From Bin55 sp965220235 (GTDB taxonomy: Bacteria; Pseudomonadota; Gammaproteobacteria; Pseudomonadales; Azotimanducaceae), in assembly GCA_965220235.1 (NCBI GenBank), contig OZ244815.1:186001-250000 (forward strand): DNA of 64,000 nt, given 5' to 3'. This document shows positions 1 through 7,528 of the stretch, one piece after another. The stretch's first letter is position 1. Each line of letters begins with the position of its first letter. The position numbers were made by a program, and so were the translations under genes. The notes under the pieces were generated by a model. It was not told the origin of the DNA. It searched no databases and saw only the letters and a list, made by a program, of their open reading frames with translations.

Positions 1-1686
1 GGACGGGTACAAGATCTCGACCTTACCGGGGACCCTTTCTACGAATATCAATGGGCGTTAAAGAATACCGGTCAGTCGGCATTTGGCGCGCAGGGAGGCG
101 TGGAAAACGAGGATGTGCGAATGAGCACGGTCCGCGACATGAATTTAGGTGGACGAAACGTTCACGTCGGCATTGTCGACACGGGTCTCGATATATGCCA
201 TCCCGACCTTCAGAACAATATCGCTCAAAGTCAATCGATTAATTTTCGTCATAGAGACTGGGATCCAGTAGGCGCATGGCGTCATGTTCACTCTTCGGAC
301 CCATACAACCCGATTCTTACTGGTGACCACGGTACCGCGATGGCCGGCGCAATAGGTGCTGTAGCAGACAACGGTATCGCGATAAGGGGGGTGGCGCCCT
401 ATGTCTGGTTAAGAGGATTCAACTATTTGAGCGTTCCGACGACCCCAAACTACCTGACGTCACTCGGAAGCGGCATGACACGACATACCAATGATGTCGA
501 TGTCTTCAACCTGAGTTTCGGCGACAATGCTGCGTTTTTCATCACGTCGTTAGTTGATGTAGATGAGGAGAACGCACCGTTCGCTCACGGTACAACCGAA
601 CTACGCGAAGGACTTGGCGCTTTGTATGTCAAAGCGACTGGCAATGAGTTCATTGGGTGCGATGGAGCGCACAATGTAGAAATTGGGTGCGTGAGCTCCC
701 AAACTGACCGTATTAATAGTTCGCCCTACGTCATCAGTGTCGGCGGTTTAAACGCGGCCGGAACGAAGGCTGAATACTCGAATGCAGGCAGCAACGTTTG
801 GGTAACGGCGCCTGGCGGAAGTCGAGATACAAGCACAAACGGGTATCCAGGTCTAATGTCGATCGATCAGTTCGGACTGGACCGTGGTCATATGTGGACC
901 AAGTCGGCTGATCATTGGTCGCGGGATAAAAACCTGAATCCTCGAGGTAGCGTGTTAGCGCCCGGCGGCACATCGCTTTCCAATGCGATCGTCAGCGGCG
1001 CAATTGCAATATTGTTAGAAGCCAAGCCCGAGTTGACTTGGCGCGACGTGAAACACGTTCTTGCAGCATCGGCGCGAAGGGTTGACGCAGATATCGAGCA
1101 AATTACATTTTCGCATGCTTCCTTGCAGGAAGACATCGTTACGCAGCATGCATGGCGGATAAATGAAGCGGGCTACGCGTTCCACAATTACTATGGTTTT
1201 GGCGCACTAGATATCGACGAGATGGTTGCGTTAGCAGACGAATACGAACCAGACTCTCTAGGTAAACGCGTGATGTCGGATTGGGTTATCTCTGACAATC
1301 AATCTGATCTAACGATACCGGATGCCAATTCCCAAGGGGTTGTAGTCGAACTGACTCTCGACTCAGATGATATACCGCAAGATACGACGGTGGAGGCAGT
1401 CGAATTGGTGATTAATTTGTCGCACACCTTTGCTTCTGATCTCCAGTTTGAAGTGACCTCGCCATCTGATACAGTGAGTATCGTGTCACCCGCTTTCAAT
1501 GTCGAGCTGCGCCGAGACTTGCAGTCGGGCTTGGTGTATTTTGGAAGCAATGCGTTCTATGGTGAGCGTACCCAAGGAACATGGCAAATTCGATTTCGCG
1601 ATGTCTTTGCGGAGGACGTAGGGTCGGTGCATTCCGCGTATCTTCGAATTCACGGTGGTTCTAAATCGAGTGTCAGTGACCTTTGA
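1..1686 (+). CDS. Subtilisin-like S8 serine protease with C-terminal P domain, 5' end cut by the window
   Basis: The reading frame is open from the first base, so the true start and any signal peptide lie upstream. Early residues resemble the N-terminus of mature proprotein-convertase-type subtilases (DPFYEYQWALKNTGQ). The catalytic triad is visible: Asp in VGIVDTGLD (window residue about 60), His in GDHGTAMAG (about 110) and Ser in GGTSLSNAIVSG (about 325). The oxyanion Asn is in KATGNEF. The last 130 residues or so form a P/proprotein-convertase domain (TIPDANSQGVVVELTL through GTWQIRFRD). Family knowledge predicts a secreted or periplasmic endopeptidase whose P domain stabilises the fold. 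It is followed by 278 bases without a gene before the ICE parB, so whether it belongs to the ICE is open. A GTG at 100 opens the frame inside the domain and is not a credible start. Confidence 0.88.
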   Translation, partial: GRVQDLDLTGDPFYEYQWALKNTGQSAFGAQGGVENEDVRMSTVRDMNLGGRNVHVGIVDTGLDICHPDLQNNIAQSQSINFRHRDWDPVGAWRHVHSSDPYNPILTGDHGTAMAGAIGAVADNGIAIRGVAPYVWLRGFNYLSVPTTPNYLTSLGSGMTRHTNDVDVFNLSFGDNAAFFITSLVDVDEENAPFAHGTTELREGLGALYVKATGNEFIGCDGAHNVEIGCVSSQTDRINSSPYVISVGGLNAAGTKAEYSNAGSNVWVTAPGGSRDTSTNGYPGLMSIDQFGLDRGHMWTKSADHWSRDKNLNPRGSVLAPGGTSLSNAIVSGAIAILLEAKPELTWRDVKHVLAASARRVDADIEQITFSHASLQEDIVTQHAWRINEAGYAFHNYYGFGALDIDEMVALADEYEPDSLGKRVMSDWVISDNQSDLTIPDANSQGVVVELTLDSDDIPQDTTVEAVELVINLSHTFASDLQFEVTSPSDTVSIVSPAFNVELRRDLQSGLVYFGSNAFYGERTQGTWQIRFRDVFAEDVGSVHSAYLRIHGGSKSSVSDL

Positions 1687-1868
1687 AGTACGAGTTTTTC
1701 TCGTAACTGCCGAGGAGAAGCAGAACCCATACACATCAAATAAGCGAAGCGGCGATGCCGCGAGAGCATGAACGTGAAACCGACGAGTGTCGACTCCATG
1801 AGCCGGAAACCGAACGTCTAGGGATTCGTTGATTCCGAGCTTTGTTCGTACCTTTTCCGTGACACCCC

Positions 1869-1897
1869 AATGATTAAAGTTACAGTTTTGCTATACT
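1869..1897 (+). promoter_or_regulatory. Possible sigma-70 promoter for the parB-like operon
   Basis: A TATACT hexamer at 1892-1897 sits in an AT-rich patch about 70 bases before the parB-like start. The -35 region at the expected 17-base distance is poor, so this is only a candidate. The interval 1687-1964 holds nothing else convincing. Confidence 0.25.
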
Positions 1898-1964
1898 ATA
1901 CACCTAACCAGTAATAACCGACCTTATTTATTCCTCGATCACGAACGAAGGAGCATGCGCCTAT

Positions 1965-3287
1965 ATGCCTAAATCGTCATCGAAACCTACTAATCGATAC
2001 GCTGAATTACCTGTCGACCAGATCGCTTGTTATGCGAACAATCCCAGAGTCACCCGGAATCCTGAATATGAGCGGATCAAGCATTCGCTTAAGAAGCACG
2101 GTTTCGAATCGCCGCTCGTCGTCACGCGCAAACCTGGTGATAAGAACTACACATTGCGGGCTGGCGGGAACACGCGTTTAAACATCGCCCAGTCGTTGCA
2201 TGAAGCAGGCGACGACGCGTTTGCGAAGTTGCCGTGCATCGTGAAACAATGGCCTGGGGAAGTCAACGTATTGATTTCCCATTTACGGGAAAACGACATG
2301 CGCGGGAACTTGATGTTTATCGAACGCGCGTTAGGCGTCATGGAGTTCGCGAAGTTGACAACACCTCCTGACGCAGAGCCACTCTCACAGCGCGAACTCG
2401 CCCGACAGCTCAATGACCTCGGTTACGCAGTCAGTCAACCGGTGATCTCGGCGATGGATTACGCGGTCAACCGACTCTATGGTCTGCTACCTACAGCCCT
2501 TGAACACGGCATGGGTAAGCGACTGGTTGCCGCAGTTCGTGCACTTGAGCATTGCGCAGTCAAGATTTGGGACCGCCAGTGTCCAGATGAAGCCGGTGAA
2601 TTCAGCGACCTTTTTAGTGAGCTGGTCAAGAACTGCGATGAGGTCACGTTTGACCTTGAGGAGCTCACCGCCAACGTTGCCAACGAAATCGCGGTCGCTG
2701 CAGACCTCGACATGAATGGCGTGCTGTTCATGCTGGATGCGGAACGCGCGGGTGAACCGATCGCGCTCGATCCATACGAACCAGTGGCATCGGACGAATC
2801 GCGTAAATACGAAGAACCATCTGTGAAGCGACCCTTCAATCTTGATCGCGAATTACAGAAGCTCCGGTCATCCGCCATTGAAGCCAGCGTTGCACTAGCA
2901 GAACGGTTTGAACTCGGTGAGTGCGTTCACGTGATGATCGATGAACGGTTCGGTTACTGCATGTGCGAACTGCCGAAGCGGAACGCTACGAAGATTCAAG
3001 TCGGCATATGGAAAGTGCTCGCTACGGCTTGCGATCAAGTACGCGCGTCGAAGCGCGTGTTGAAACAGATCCTGAAACCAGGCTCGCGCCTCGTCGAGGC
3101 GATTGAGAAAGGCCGTGCGAGCGAGGCATACGGCACATTGGCAGGCCTCGATCTCCTTGATTGTGGCGATCGATTACTACATTCGTTAGATGACGCGGAT
3201 TGGCGTCAGGTCGTGAACTTGCTCGGATCGTATCGGCGCATGCGTCAGCTCGCCGACGCACACGGACTGAATCTCTGGAAGGCATAG
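1965..3287 (+). CDS. ParB family protein of PFGI-1 class ICE (TIGR03764-like)
   Basis: This 440-residue protein has an N-terminal ParB/Spo0J nuclease-like domain: the early LPVDQI and NNPRVTRN segments, then a RAGGNTRL box and HLRENDMRG. A helix-turn-helix-rich middle follows (SQRELARQLNDLGYAVSQPVISAMDY). The long C-terminal extension matches the size usual for ICE ParB proteins rather than chromosomal ParB. In PFGI-1 elements this gene follows parA and dnaB-like genes and helps maintain the excised element. Here no parA is visible upstream, and the protease gene occupies that place. The start codon ATG lies after GAAGGAG with good spacing. DUF2857 follows three bases after the stop, so the two are probably co-transcribed. 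It could bind the palindrome array 600 bases downstream, but this is inference. Confidence 0.85.
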   Translation: MPKSSSKPTNRYAELPVDQIACYANNPRVTRNPEYERIKHSLKKHGFESPLVVTRKPGDKNYTLRAGGNTRLNIAQSLHEAGDDAFAKLPCIVKQWPGEVNVLISHLRENDMRGNLMFIERALGVMEFAKLTTPPDAEPLSQRELARQLNDLGYAVSQPVISAMDYAVNRLYGLLPTALEHGMGKRLVAAVRALEHCAVKIWDRQCPDEAGEFSDLFSELVKNCDEVTFDLEELTANVANEIAVAADLDMNGVLFMLDAERAGEPIALDPYEPVASDESRKYEEPSVKRPFNLDRELQKLRSSAIEASVALAERFELGECVHVMIDERFGYCMCELPKRNATKIQVGIWKVLATACDQVRASKRVLKQILKPGSRLVEAIEKGRASEAYGTLAGLDLLDCGDRLLHSLDDADWRQVVNLLGSYRRMRQLADAHGLNLWKA

Positions 3288-3290
3288 CGG

Positions 3291-3848
3291 ATGAACACGA
3301 AGGAAGGACGTTTGGTTTGCGCCGTTCTGATGTATGCGATGCGGTGCGTAACGGAAGGGGACGTACGTTCCTTGCGACGTCTCCAATTTGGCGAAAAGGA
3401 AGTCGAAGCACTCCGCGACTTGCAGATGCTGGATCTGTCCCGCGTTGAGTCGATGAAGGCGCATTGCCTCTCCGTCTCGCTCAATCGGCAAGTTTTCTGG
3501 CCGATGATCGACGTACTTAAACGTGAACGGAAAAACGATGAGCTGCTGAACGACCTGATCGAGAAAGATGCACCGTTTGACCTGCTGCATGACTTATTCG
3601 GTCTGTCGACACGGGAATACTCGGCACGGCGTCATCATTTACCGATAAACCTTGGTAAAGGACGCCCACAACTCCCAGAACGCAAGGTTGAAGACGAGCT
3701 ATACGCCGCGTGGCGAAAGTTGGTCGATGGTCGAGATTCGTTTGAACTCAGCGGATTCGATTACTTGGACTTGCATGCGCAAACAGGCGTATCCATCCGA
3801 GCGGTCTGGAGTCTGGTGTCGAAATGGACGCGCGAGGAATCGCATTAG
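3291..3848 (+). CDS. DUF2857 domain ICE protein
   Basis: This 185-residue protein starts three bases after the parB-like stop, in the same order as in PFGI-1/ICEclc-type elements (parB, DUF2857, PFL_4669 family). The segment LLNDLIEKDAPFDLLHDLFGLSTREYSARR is typical of DUF2857: an amphipathic region leading into a degenerate helix-turn-helix. A second helical DNA-binding-like motif near the C-terminus reads TGVSIRAVWSLVSKW. Members are thought to be regulators or replication accessories of the ICE, but the exact role is not established. The three-copy palindrome array begins 23 bases past its stop. Confidence 0.7.
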   Translation: MNTKEGRLVCAVLMYAMRCVTEGDVRSLRRLQFGEKEVEALRDLQMLDLSRVESMKAHCLSVSLNRQVFWPMIDVLKRERKNDELLNDLIEKDAPFDLLHDLFGLSTREYSARRHHLPINLGKGRPQLPERKVEDELYAAWRKLVDGRDSFELSGFDYLDLHAQTGVSIRAVWSLVSKWTREESH

Positions 3849-3870
3849 GCGTCGTGCGAGCCTGGCGGTT

Positions 3871-3955
3871 GATAACCGGGTTATCACGATATGGCGAAGA
3901 CGGTTGATAACCTGGTTATCGCGACGTGGCGTAGGTGGGTGATAACCCGGTTATC
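3871..3955. repeat. Three 15-bp perfect palindromes at 35-bp period (iteron or operator array)
   Basis: The palindrome GATAACC-N-GGTTATC occurs at 3871-3885, 3906-3920 and 3941-3955. Starts are exactly 35 bp apart and only the central base changes (G, T, C). Spacer sequence is also partly conserved (TGGCG before the next unit). The array lies between the DUF2857 and AcaB-like genes. A fourth perfect copy is at 44889-44903. Such an array would suit a dimeric DNA-binding protein: an operator, a ParB-type centromere or replication iterons. Confidence 0.85.
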
Positions 3956-4055
3956 AGTCAATCACAGATCCAATCCGTCGCTTCGTTGGCTTATTCGACA
4001 GAACCTCGACAAGCCTTGAAATGATTTAGTCGTCACTCCTGTACGTTTTTCCATC

Positions 4056-4087
4056 AAATTCGTCCCTCATTGACAAAGGACGAATTT
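4056..4087 (+). promoter_or_regulatory. Hairpin covering the ribosome binding site of the AcaB-like gene
   Basis: AAATTCGTCC (4056-4065) and GGACGAATTT (4078-4087) form a perfect 10-bp inverted repeat with a 12-base loop. The 3' arm overlaps AAGGA (4076-4080), the ribosome binding site for the ATG at 4088. Folded RNA would hide the site, which suggests translational control. The same DNA could also be a protein-binding dyad. Confidence 0.5.
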
Positions 4088-4840
4088 ATGGTGGAAGTTC
4101 AGCGTACCAGCGTAAACGGTACGGCGAACAAACAAGACTTCGGCGGTACGCTTCACAGCGAGCTTCACCTCGTGTTGCAGACCCGACATGCCCAGATGCT
4201 GGTGCGTGGTCGATCGGTCAAGGACAAACCACTGATTTCCGGTTTGCTCGCATTTGCCGATCGGTTGCGTTTGGTCTGGCAAGCCGCGGCCGAAGGAGAT
4301 CCGTATGCCGACTGGTTCCTCGTGAGGGTGCACGAAGCGATATCCGTAGCCGAAGCTCGGATTGACACTGAAATGAAGCAACTTAGCCTCCAACTGCAAA
4401 GCACCCGAACGCTTCATATCGCCTCGGCTGAAGTGAAGGAACCGTTCCGAATGGCGCTGCGATTCTCAACGCCTTACGCATATCGCGCCGCACGGATGCT
4501 GGGACAGTTCGACGAGCTCGTATGTCAAGCCTATACGGCAAGGCAAATTGCCTTGATGAATGACGAGCAGTGTCTGGCGGTTATTCAAGCATGTGCACGT
4601 CGAATTCGTTCGGTTTTCATTCTGCCGTCTCGTTTTCGCCGACTCGGTCTCACGCGCGACAACGTTACCGACTCACATCCTGTCGGTCAACGTGCGGAAG
4701 AACTGATGGGCGTGCTGCCGCAGGACATTCTGGCAGGTGAACGACGAGCACCGCTCGCACCGCGAATCCGCGGCACCCATGCAACAGAAATTCCACCCGT
4801 GATCCATGAGCACGTGAATGACCGCGTGGTGTTCGAATGA
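4088..4840 (+). CDS. PFL_4669 family ICE protein (TIGR03761), AcaB-like regulator
   Basis: This is a 250-residue protein. The opening LHSELHLVLQTRHAQMLVRGR is the family signature (usually a LQT-RxAQRL-x-GR pattern). The frame also opens at a TTG (4070), but the ATG at 4088 has AAGGA seven bases upstream and is preferred. The family is a constant member of PFGI-1 class ICEs, lying between DUF2857 and the DUF3577 gene. The related AcaB protein of IncC plasmids and SGI-type elements helps activate conjugation genes. Whether this protein activates transcription is inferred from that relationship. Expression may be limited by the hairpin at 4056-4087. Confidence 0.75.
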   Translation: MVEVQRTSVNGTANKQDFGGTLHSELHLVLQTRHAQMLVRGRSVKDKPLISGLLAFADRLRLVWQAAAEGDPYADWFLVRVHEAISVAEARIDTEMKQLSLQLQSTRTLHIASAEVKEPFRMALRFSTPYAYRAARMLGQFDELVCQAYTARQIALMNDEQCLAVIQACARRIRSVFILPSRFRRLGLTRDNVTDSHPVGQRAEELMGVLPQDILAGERRAPLAPRIRGTHATEIPPVIHEHVNDRVVFE

Positions 4841-4864
4841 TCGACGGGATGACGCATATCGTGG

Positions 4865-5017
4865 CCGCTACGGATTTAGCGGTAGAGATGCCTACAGGTA
4901 CTGAAACAGGCAGCCAGCGTGCCGACTTTTCAAGTCGACGCGTGTACCTTACTTCTACGGCTTGCGGCTTTGTCCGCAACGCTTTTACCACGGCCATACC
5001 ATCTCGATGGTGTGGCC
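4865..5017 (+). other. Chain of five short hairpins in the AcaB-DUF3577 interval
   Basis: Five inverted repeats follow one another: CCGCTA/TAGCGG (4865-4882), TGCCT/AGGCA (4889-4912), CGACTT/AAGTCG (4923-4937), TTGCGG/CCGCAA (4962-4979), and an 11-bp stem with a CTCG loop (4992-5017). The stems are perfect except one G-T pair in the last. The interval 4841-5042 encodes no recognisable protein, although an open frame of 68 codons crosses it. It may be a structured leader of the DUF3577 gene or a small RNA. Confidence 0.4.
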
Positions 5018-5042
5018 ACCAACCATTGCATGAGGACGTGTG

Positions 5043-5444
5043 ATGAAGACTCGCCAAGTGAGTTATTTCGATTTATTCACGACGGGAGTGGGTTACCTGA
5101 ATCGGGTCACGGAAGTGACCATGGAGGAAGGGATGCCATTTCTCACGGTGAAAATCGCTGCGCTTCGGGGGCGGGCGGGTGACGTCAAGAAGACGTACTT
5201 CGATGCGAACGTATCGGGTATGCAAGCGCACGAATGGGTGCGCCTCTTGGCGGACGATGTCGCTCAAGGACGCAACGTTCTGATTCGCTTCAGGTTGAGC
5301 GATCTGGAGGGTGTGCCATACACCTCGAAGAAAGCGACCGATGAGGCTCAAACTCGCGTTAGTCTGCGGACGCGCTTGATTGGGGTCGATTGGGCTCGCG
5401 TGGACGGTCAGGTGATTCAGCCTGAGCGTCAGCTCGCCGCTTAA
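5043..5444 (+). CDS. STY4534 family ICE replication protein (DUF3577)
   Basis: This 133-residue protein opens with YFDLFTTGVGYLNRV, followed by FLTVKIAALRGRAGD and the segment YFDANVSG, the recognisable core of DUF3577 proteins found in Salmonella SPI-7 (STY4534) and PFGI-1-type ICEs. The family is described as an ICE replication protein and is probably related to single-strand DNA-binding folds. Its biochemical role is not proven. ATG at 5043 is preceded by GAGG at good distance; a GTG one codon earlier is the alternative. An 11-bp hairpin (4992-5017) lies just upstream. The last codons lie at the left edge of the 304-bp direct repeat. Confidence 0.75.
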   Translation: MKTRQVSYFDLFTTGVGYLNRVTEVTMEEGMPFLTVKIAALRGRAGDVKKTYFDANVSGMQAHEWVRLLADDVAQGRNVLIRFRLSDLEGVPYTSKKATDEAQTRVSLRTRLIGVDWARVDGQVIQPERQLAA

Positions 5445-5731
5445 CGCTGAACCTGCGCGCACGCGTTTGAGTTTCAGAACTTCTACCACCCCTGCTGGGA
5501 AGGATCGCTTCCCACAGGGAGTCCCTTCCTGGCTTCACTTCCATCTGGAGGGAGCTATGTCGGGACAGTTCGACGACGCTTCTAGCAACGGTGGAAACGG
5601 TTTCGGTTACGCCGGCTCACGAACCGGGGCAATTGCATCGGGACTTCTGTTGGATGTCTCTGATGTTGCCCATGACGCTGGTTTCAAATGGCCCGTCGCG
5701 TTGACGCGCGGTGCCTGGAACGAGTGCGTGA
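5428..5731 (+). repeat. Direct repeat copy 1 (about 304 bp; partner at 8926-9230)
   Basis: From the last codons of the DUF3577 gene through the leader hairpin and the first 58 codons of the DUF6573-like gene, this segment is repeated at 8926-9230 with scattered substitutions and one indel. The offset is 3498-3499 bases. The two copies bracket the coiled-coil genes and two toxin-antitoxin pairs. Confidence 0.9.
5490..5519 (+). promoter_or_regulatory. Leader hairpin upstream of the DUF6573-like gene
   Basis: CCCTG-C-TGGGAAG, loop GATCG, CTTCCCA-CAGGG makes a 12-bp stem with one bulged C. It stands 37 bases before the ATG at 5557. The same design, in a TACCACCC context, recurs at 6077-6104 and 8989-9018. 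It does not end in a T-run, so it looks like a leader element and not a terminator. Confidence 0.55.
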
Positions 5732-5991
5732 AATGGCGTGATGAGGATTCGGCCAAGCAGGTCTTCCAGTCTGAAAAGATTCGGTTGATCGACATCTTGC
5801 GGGTGTGTGCTTACACCATCCGCATGGCGGATCCTGAGGAGAACCGGATGAACTTCGAGATCGCTCGAGTCCCCAGAGATGGGGCATCGATGGATGCATC
5901 CCGGGTGACGTTACAGATTGTGGCGCACCTGGGGGACGAAGGGAAACCGGTCCTGACGATTCTGTTACCGCCCGCCATTGGGAACGCCTAG
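5557..5991 (+). CDS. DUF6573-like ICE protein
   Basis: This 144-residue protein contains GYAGSRTGAIASGLLLDVSDVAHDAGFKWPVALTRGAWNE, which resembles the SRAQAIADGVLVDVSEMAREAGF-type core of DUF6573 proteins common on conjugative elements. The function of the family is unknown. ATG at 5557 has a strong GGAGGGAGC site upstream; the frame extends further 5' but that part crosses the leader hairpin. A terminator follows at 6015, so this is probably the last gene of the maintenance operon. A truncated second copy is at 9056. Confidence 0.65.
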   Translation: MSGQFDDASSNGGNGFGYAGSRTGAIASGLLLDVSDVAHDAGFKWPVALTRGAWNECVKWRDEDSAKQVFQSEKIRLIDILRVCAYTIRMADPEENRMNFEIARVPRDGASMDASRVTLQIVAHLGDEGKPVLTILLPPAIGNA

Positions 5992-6014
5992 CGTTCTCCG
6001 TGCGGCAGAAGCAC

Positions 6015-6047
6015 GGGCTCCACTCGCAAGAGTGGGGCTCATTTTTA
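6015..6047 (+). terminator. Rho-independent terminator after the DUF6573-like gene
   Basis: An 11-bp stem (6015-6025 with 6030-6040, two G-T pairs) with a GCAA loop is followed by ATTTTT. It sits 24 bases after the stop at 5991. Confidence 0.75.
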
Positions 6048-6076
6048 AACGCCGGCTCATTGGGAGTCGGTACCAC

Positions 6077-6104
6077 CCTGTTGGGGAGAACGCTCCCCCA
6101 CAGG
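6077..6104 (+). promoter_or_regulatory. Second copy of the leader hairpin design
   Basis: CCTGT-T-GGGGAG, loop AACG, CTCCCC-C-ACAGG, in the same TACCACCC context as 5490-5519 but with different stem bases that still pair. It lies in the gap 5992-6299, whose only other content is the terminator at 6015 and an unconvincing short frame starting at 6122. It would be transcribed ahead of the coiled-coil gene at 6300. Confidence 0.5.
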
Positions 6105-6299
6105 ACGGCGCTCCTTGACGGATGAAGAGGAGCACCGTGATGGTGACTTTTTACGACGTTCCGCGAATGCGGAACCTGCTGCATGTGGGCGAGCGATCTC
6201 GCCGTGCAGTTTTACGCTCGCGCAGCGCTGTGAAATCGGTTCTGCGCACTGTGTTTTTGGCACATAGAATTCGTGAAGTTGGGCTTCGCGAGGTGCGTC

Positions 6300-6725
6300 A
6301 TGCTTTCGATTAGAGGCGCATTGGCGTGCATGGACGAGCTCAAACAGAACGGGTTCGAGGACAATCAAGCTAGAGTATTGGCGATGGCAATTGACGAAAC
6401 TGTTGTAGATCGACTCAATGACGTGATGTCACGCATTGATGCTCGCTTTGACAGAGTCGATGCTCGCTTTGACGCAGTTGATGCTCGCTTTGACGCAGTC
6501 GATGCTCAATTTAGAGCGATGGAGTACCGATTTGCGGGAGTTGACGCCAAATTTGAGGCTGTTACAACCCGATTTGAAGGTGTTGAATCCCAATTGAAGG
6601 GACTCAAAGATCAAATCCCGTCACGCACTTACGAGATTGCTGTGACTGTGGTGTTGATTTCTGCTGCGATTGGATCTGTCGGTATGTTGATATACGACAT
6701 TTTCATCAAACCGGCGATCAGCTAG
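6300..6725 (+). CDS. Coiled-coil protein with one C-terminal membrane segment (DUF1640-like)
   Basis: The protein has 141 residues. The N-terminal part (MDELKQNGFEDNQARVLAMA) resembles the helical opening of DUF1640/CCDC90-like proteins. Next comes a run of heptads built on ARFDAVD (about seven copies), then one hydrophobic segment near the C-terminus (IAVTVVLISAAIGSVGMLIY). It should be an anchored homo-oligomer with the coil on one side of the membrane. ATG at 6300 with GAGGTG upstream is preferred to the TTG at 6273. It is followed by a terminator and by a second gene of the same design. The function is unknown. Confidence 0.6.
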   Translation: MLSIRGALACMDELKQNGFEDNQARVLAMAIDETVVDRLNDVMSRIDARFDRVDARFDAVDARFDAVDAQFRAMEYRFAGVDAKFEAVTTRFEGVESQLKGLKDQIPSRTYEIAVTVVLISAAIGSVGMLIYDIFIKPAIS

Positions 6726-6736
6726 GTTGTTTGTTC

Positions 6737-6771
6737 GCGCTCGGGTCTTTGACCCGGGCGCACTTTCATTT
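6737..6771 (+). terminator. Rho-independent terminator between the two coiled-coil genes
   Basis: An 11-bp G+C-rich stem (6737-6747 with 6751-6761, one G-T pair) with a TTT loop is followed by a weak T-rich tail ACTTTCATTT. Its position argues that the next gene starts after it, not at the TTG at 6727. Confidence 0.55.
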
Positions 6772-6780
6772 CTGGATATC

Positions 6781-7299
6781 TTGACATTGAGTGAAACGCT
6801 CGATCAGGTGTTCGAGCGATCTGACAAGCGCATTGCGGACATCGAAGCACGCTCCAATAAGCGGTTCGAGGAATCGAAAGCCGAATCAGATCGGCGGTAT
6901 GAGAAATCAAAAGCTGAATCTGATCGGCGGTTTGAAAAGATCATTGCCGAGTCTAAACGGCAATATGAGGAATCGAAAGCCGAATCTGATCGGGAGTTTG
7001 AGAGAATCATCGCCGAGTCTAATCGGCGATTTGAGGAAATCAAAGCTGAGTCTGATCGGCGGTATGAGGAATCAAAAGCCGACTTTAATCGGCGTTTCGA
7101 TGAACGGGAAGCGAGAATTGATAAGCGCTTCGACGGAGTTGATGGTCGCCTTGACAAAGTTGAGGGACGATTGAACAATGTCGAGAAGCGATTGGACACG
7201 ATCGGATGGCGTACTGCAGCCTCGTCGGCTGCCGGAGGCGCTGGGATGATCGGAATCGTCGCTGCCGTGCTGACTATTCTGAAACACTTCACGGGTTAG
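6781..7299 (+). CDS. Coiled-coil protein with 11-residue repeats and C-terminal membrane segment
   Basis: About eight consecutive 11-residue units on the pattern E-S-K-A-E-S-D-R-R-Y/F-E fill the centre. Such hendecads favour a straight or right-handed coiled coil. They pass into seven-residue units (FDGVDGRLDKVEGRLNNVE), and a glycine/alanine-rich hydrophobic segment (GAGMIGIVAAVLTIL) lies at the end. The frame is open from 6727, but that stretch includes the hairpin at 6737-6761. A TTG near 6781 or 6787 is likelier, although no clear ribosome site is visible. Probably a paralogue by architecture of the preceding gene. The function is unknown. Confidence 0.5.
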   Translation: MTLSETLDQVFERSDKRIADIEARSNKRFEESKAESDRRYEKSKAESDRRFEKIIAESKRQYEESKAESDREFERIIAESNRRFEEIKAESDRRYEESKADFNRRFDEREARIDKRFDGVDGRLDKVEGRLNNVEKRLDTIGWRTAASSAAGGAGMIGIVAAVLTILKHFTG

Positions 7300-7351
7300 A
7301 CTTTCGACGTTCGCCGTGCAAGAAACTTTCGGTTCTTGCTCGGCACTCGGC

Positions 7352-7391
7352 GGACGACGACTCTTAATTGAGTTGTCGTCCGTCTTTATTT
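7352..7391 (+). terminator. Strong rho-independent terminator
   Basis: GGACGACGACTC (7352-7363) pairs with GAGTTGTCGTCC (7370-7381) over a TTAATT loop, followed by GTCTTTATTT. It closes the coiled-coil gene block. Confidence 0.85.
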
Positions 7392-7528
7392 GTTTGGTGA
7401 GCATGGACTCGAATTTCCATCCATACCTATCGTGAATCTTCTCTAAATTCACGATAACCCACTTTTTGTGCAACTGGTTCGAGATGACAAGGCTCGTACA
7501 GTTTGAAACGGTGGTATTCCGTCTCAAA

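Noticed and set aside
3849..3960. Possible CRISPR array
   Set aside because: The three repeats are 15-bp palindromes with spacers of 20 bp that are themselves similar; there are no cas genes and the units are too short.
4837..5043. Open frame of 68 codons overlapping the AcaB-like stop by ATGA
   Set aside because: No family resemblance, and the whole stretch is occupied by five hairpins; the composition does not look like its neighbours' coding sequence.
6122..6313. Open frame of 63 codons before the first coiled-coil gene
   Set aside because: It overlaps the better-supported start at 6300, has no recognisable domain, and is very arginine-rich as shadow frames here often are.
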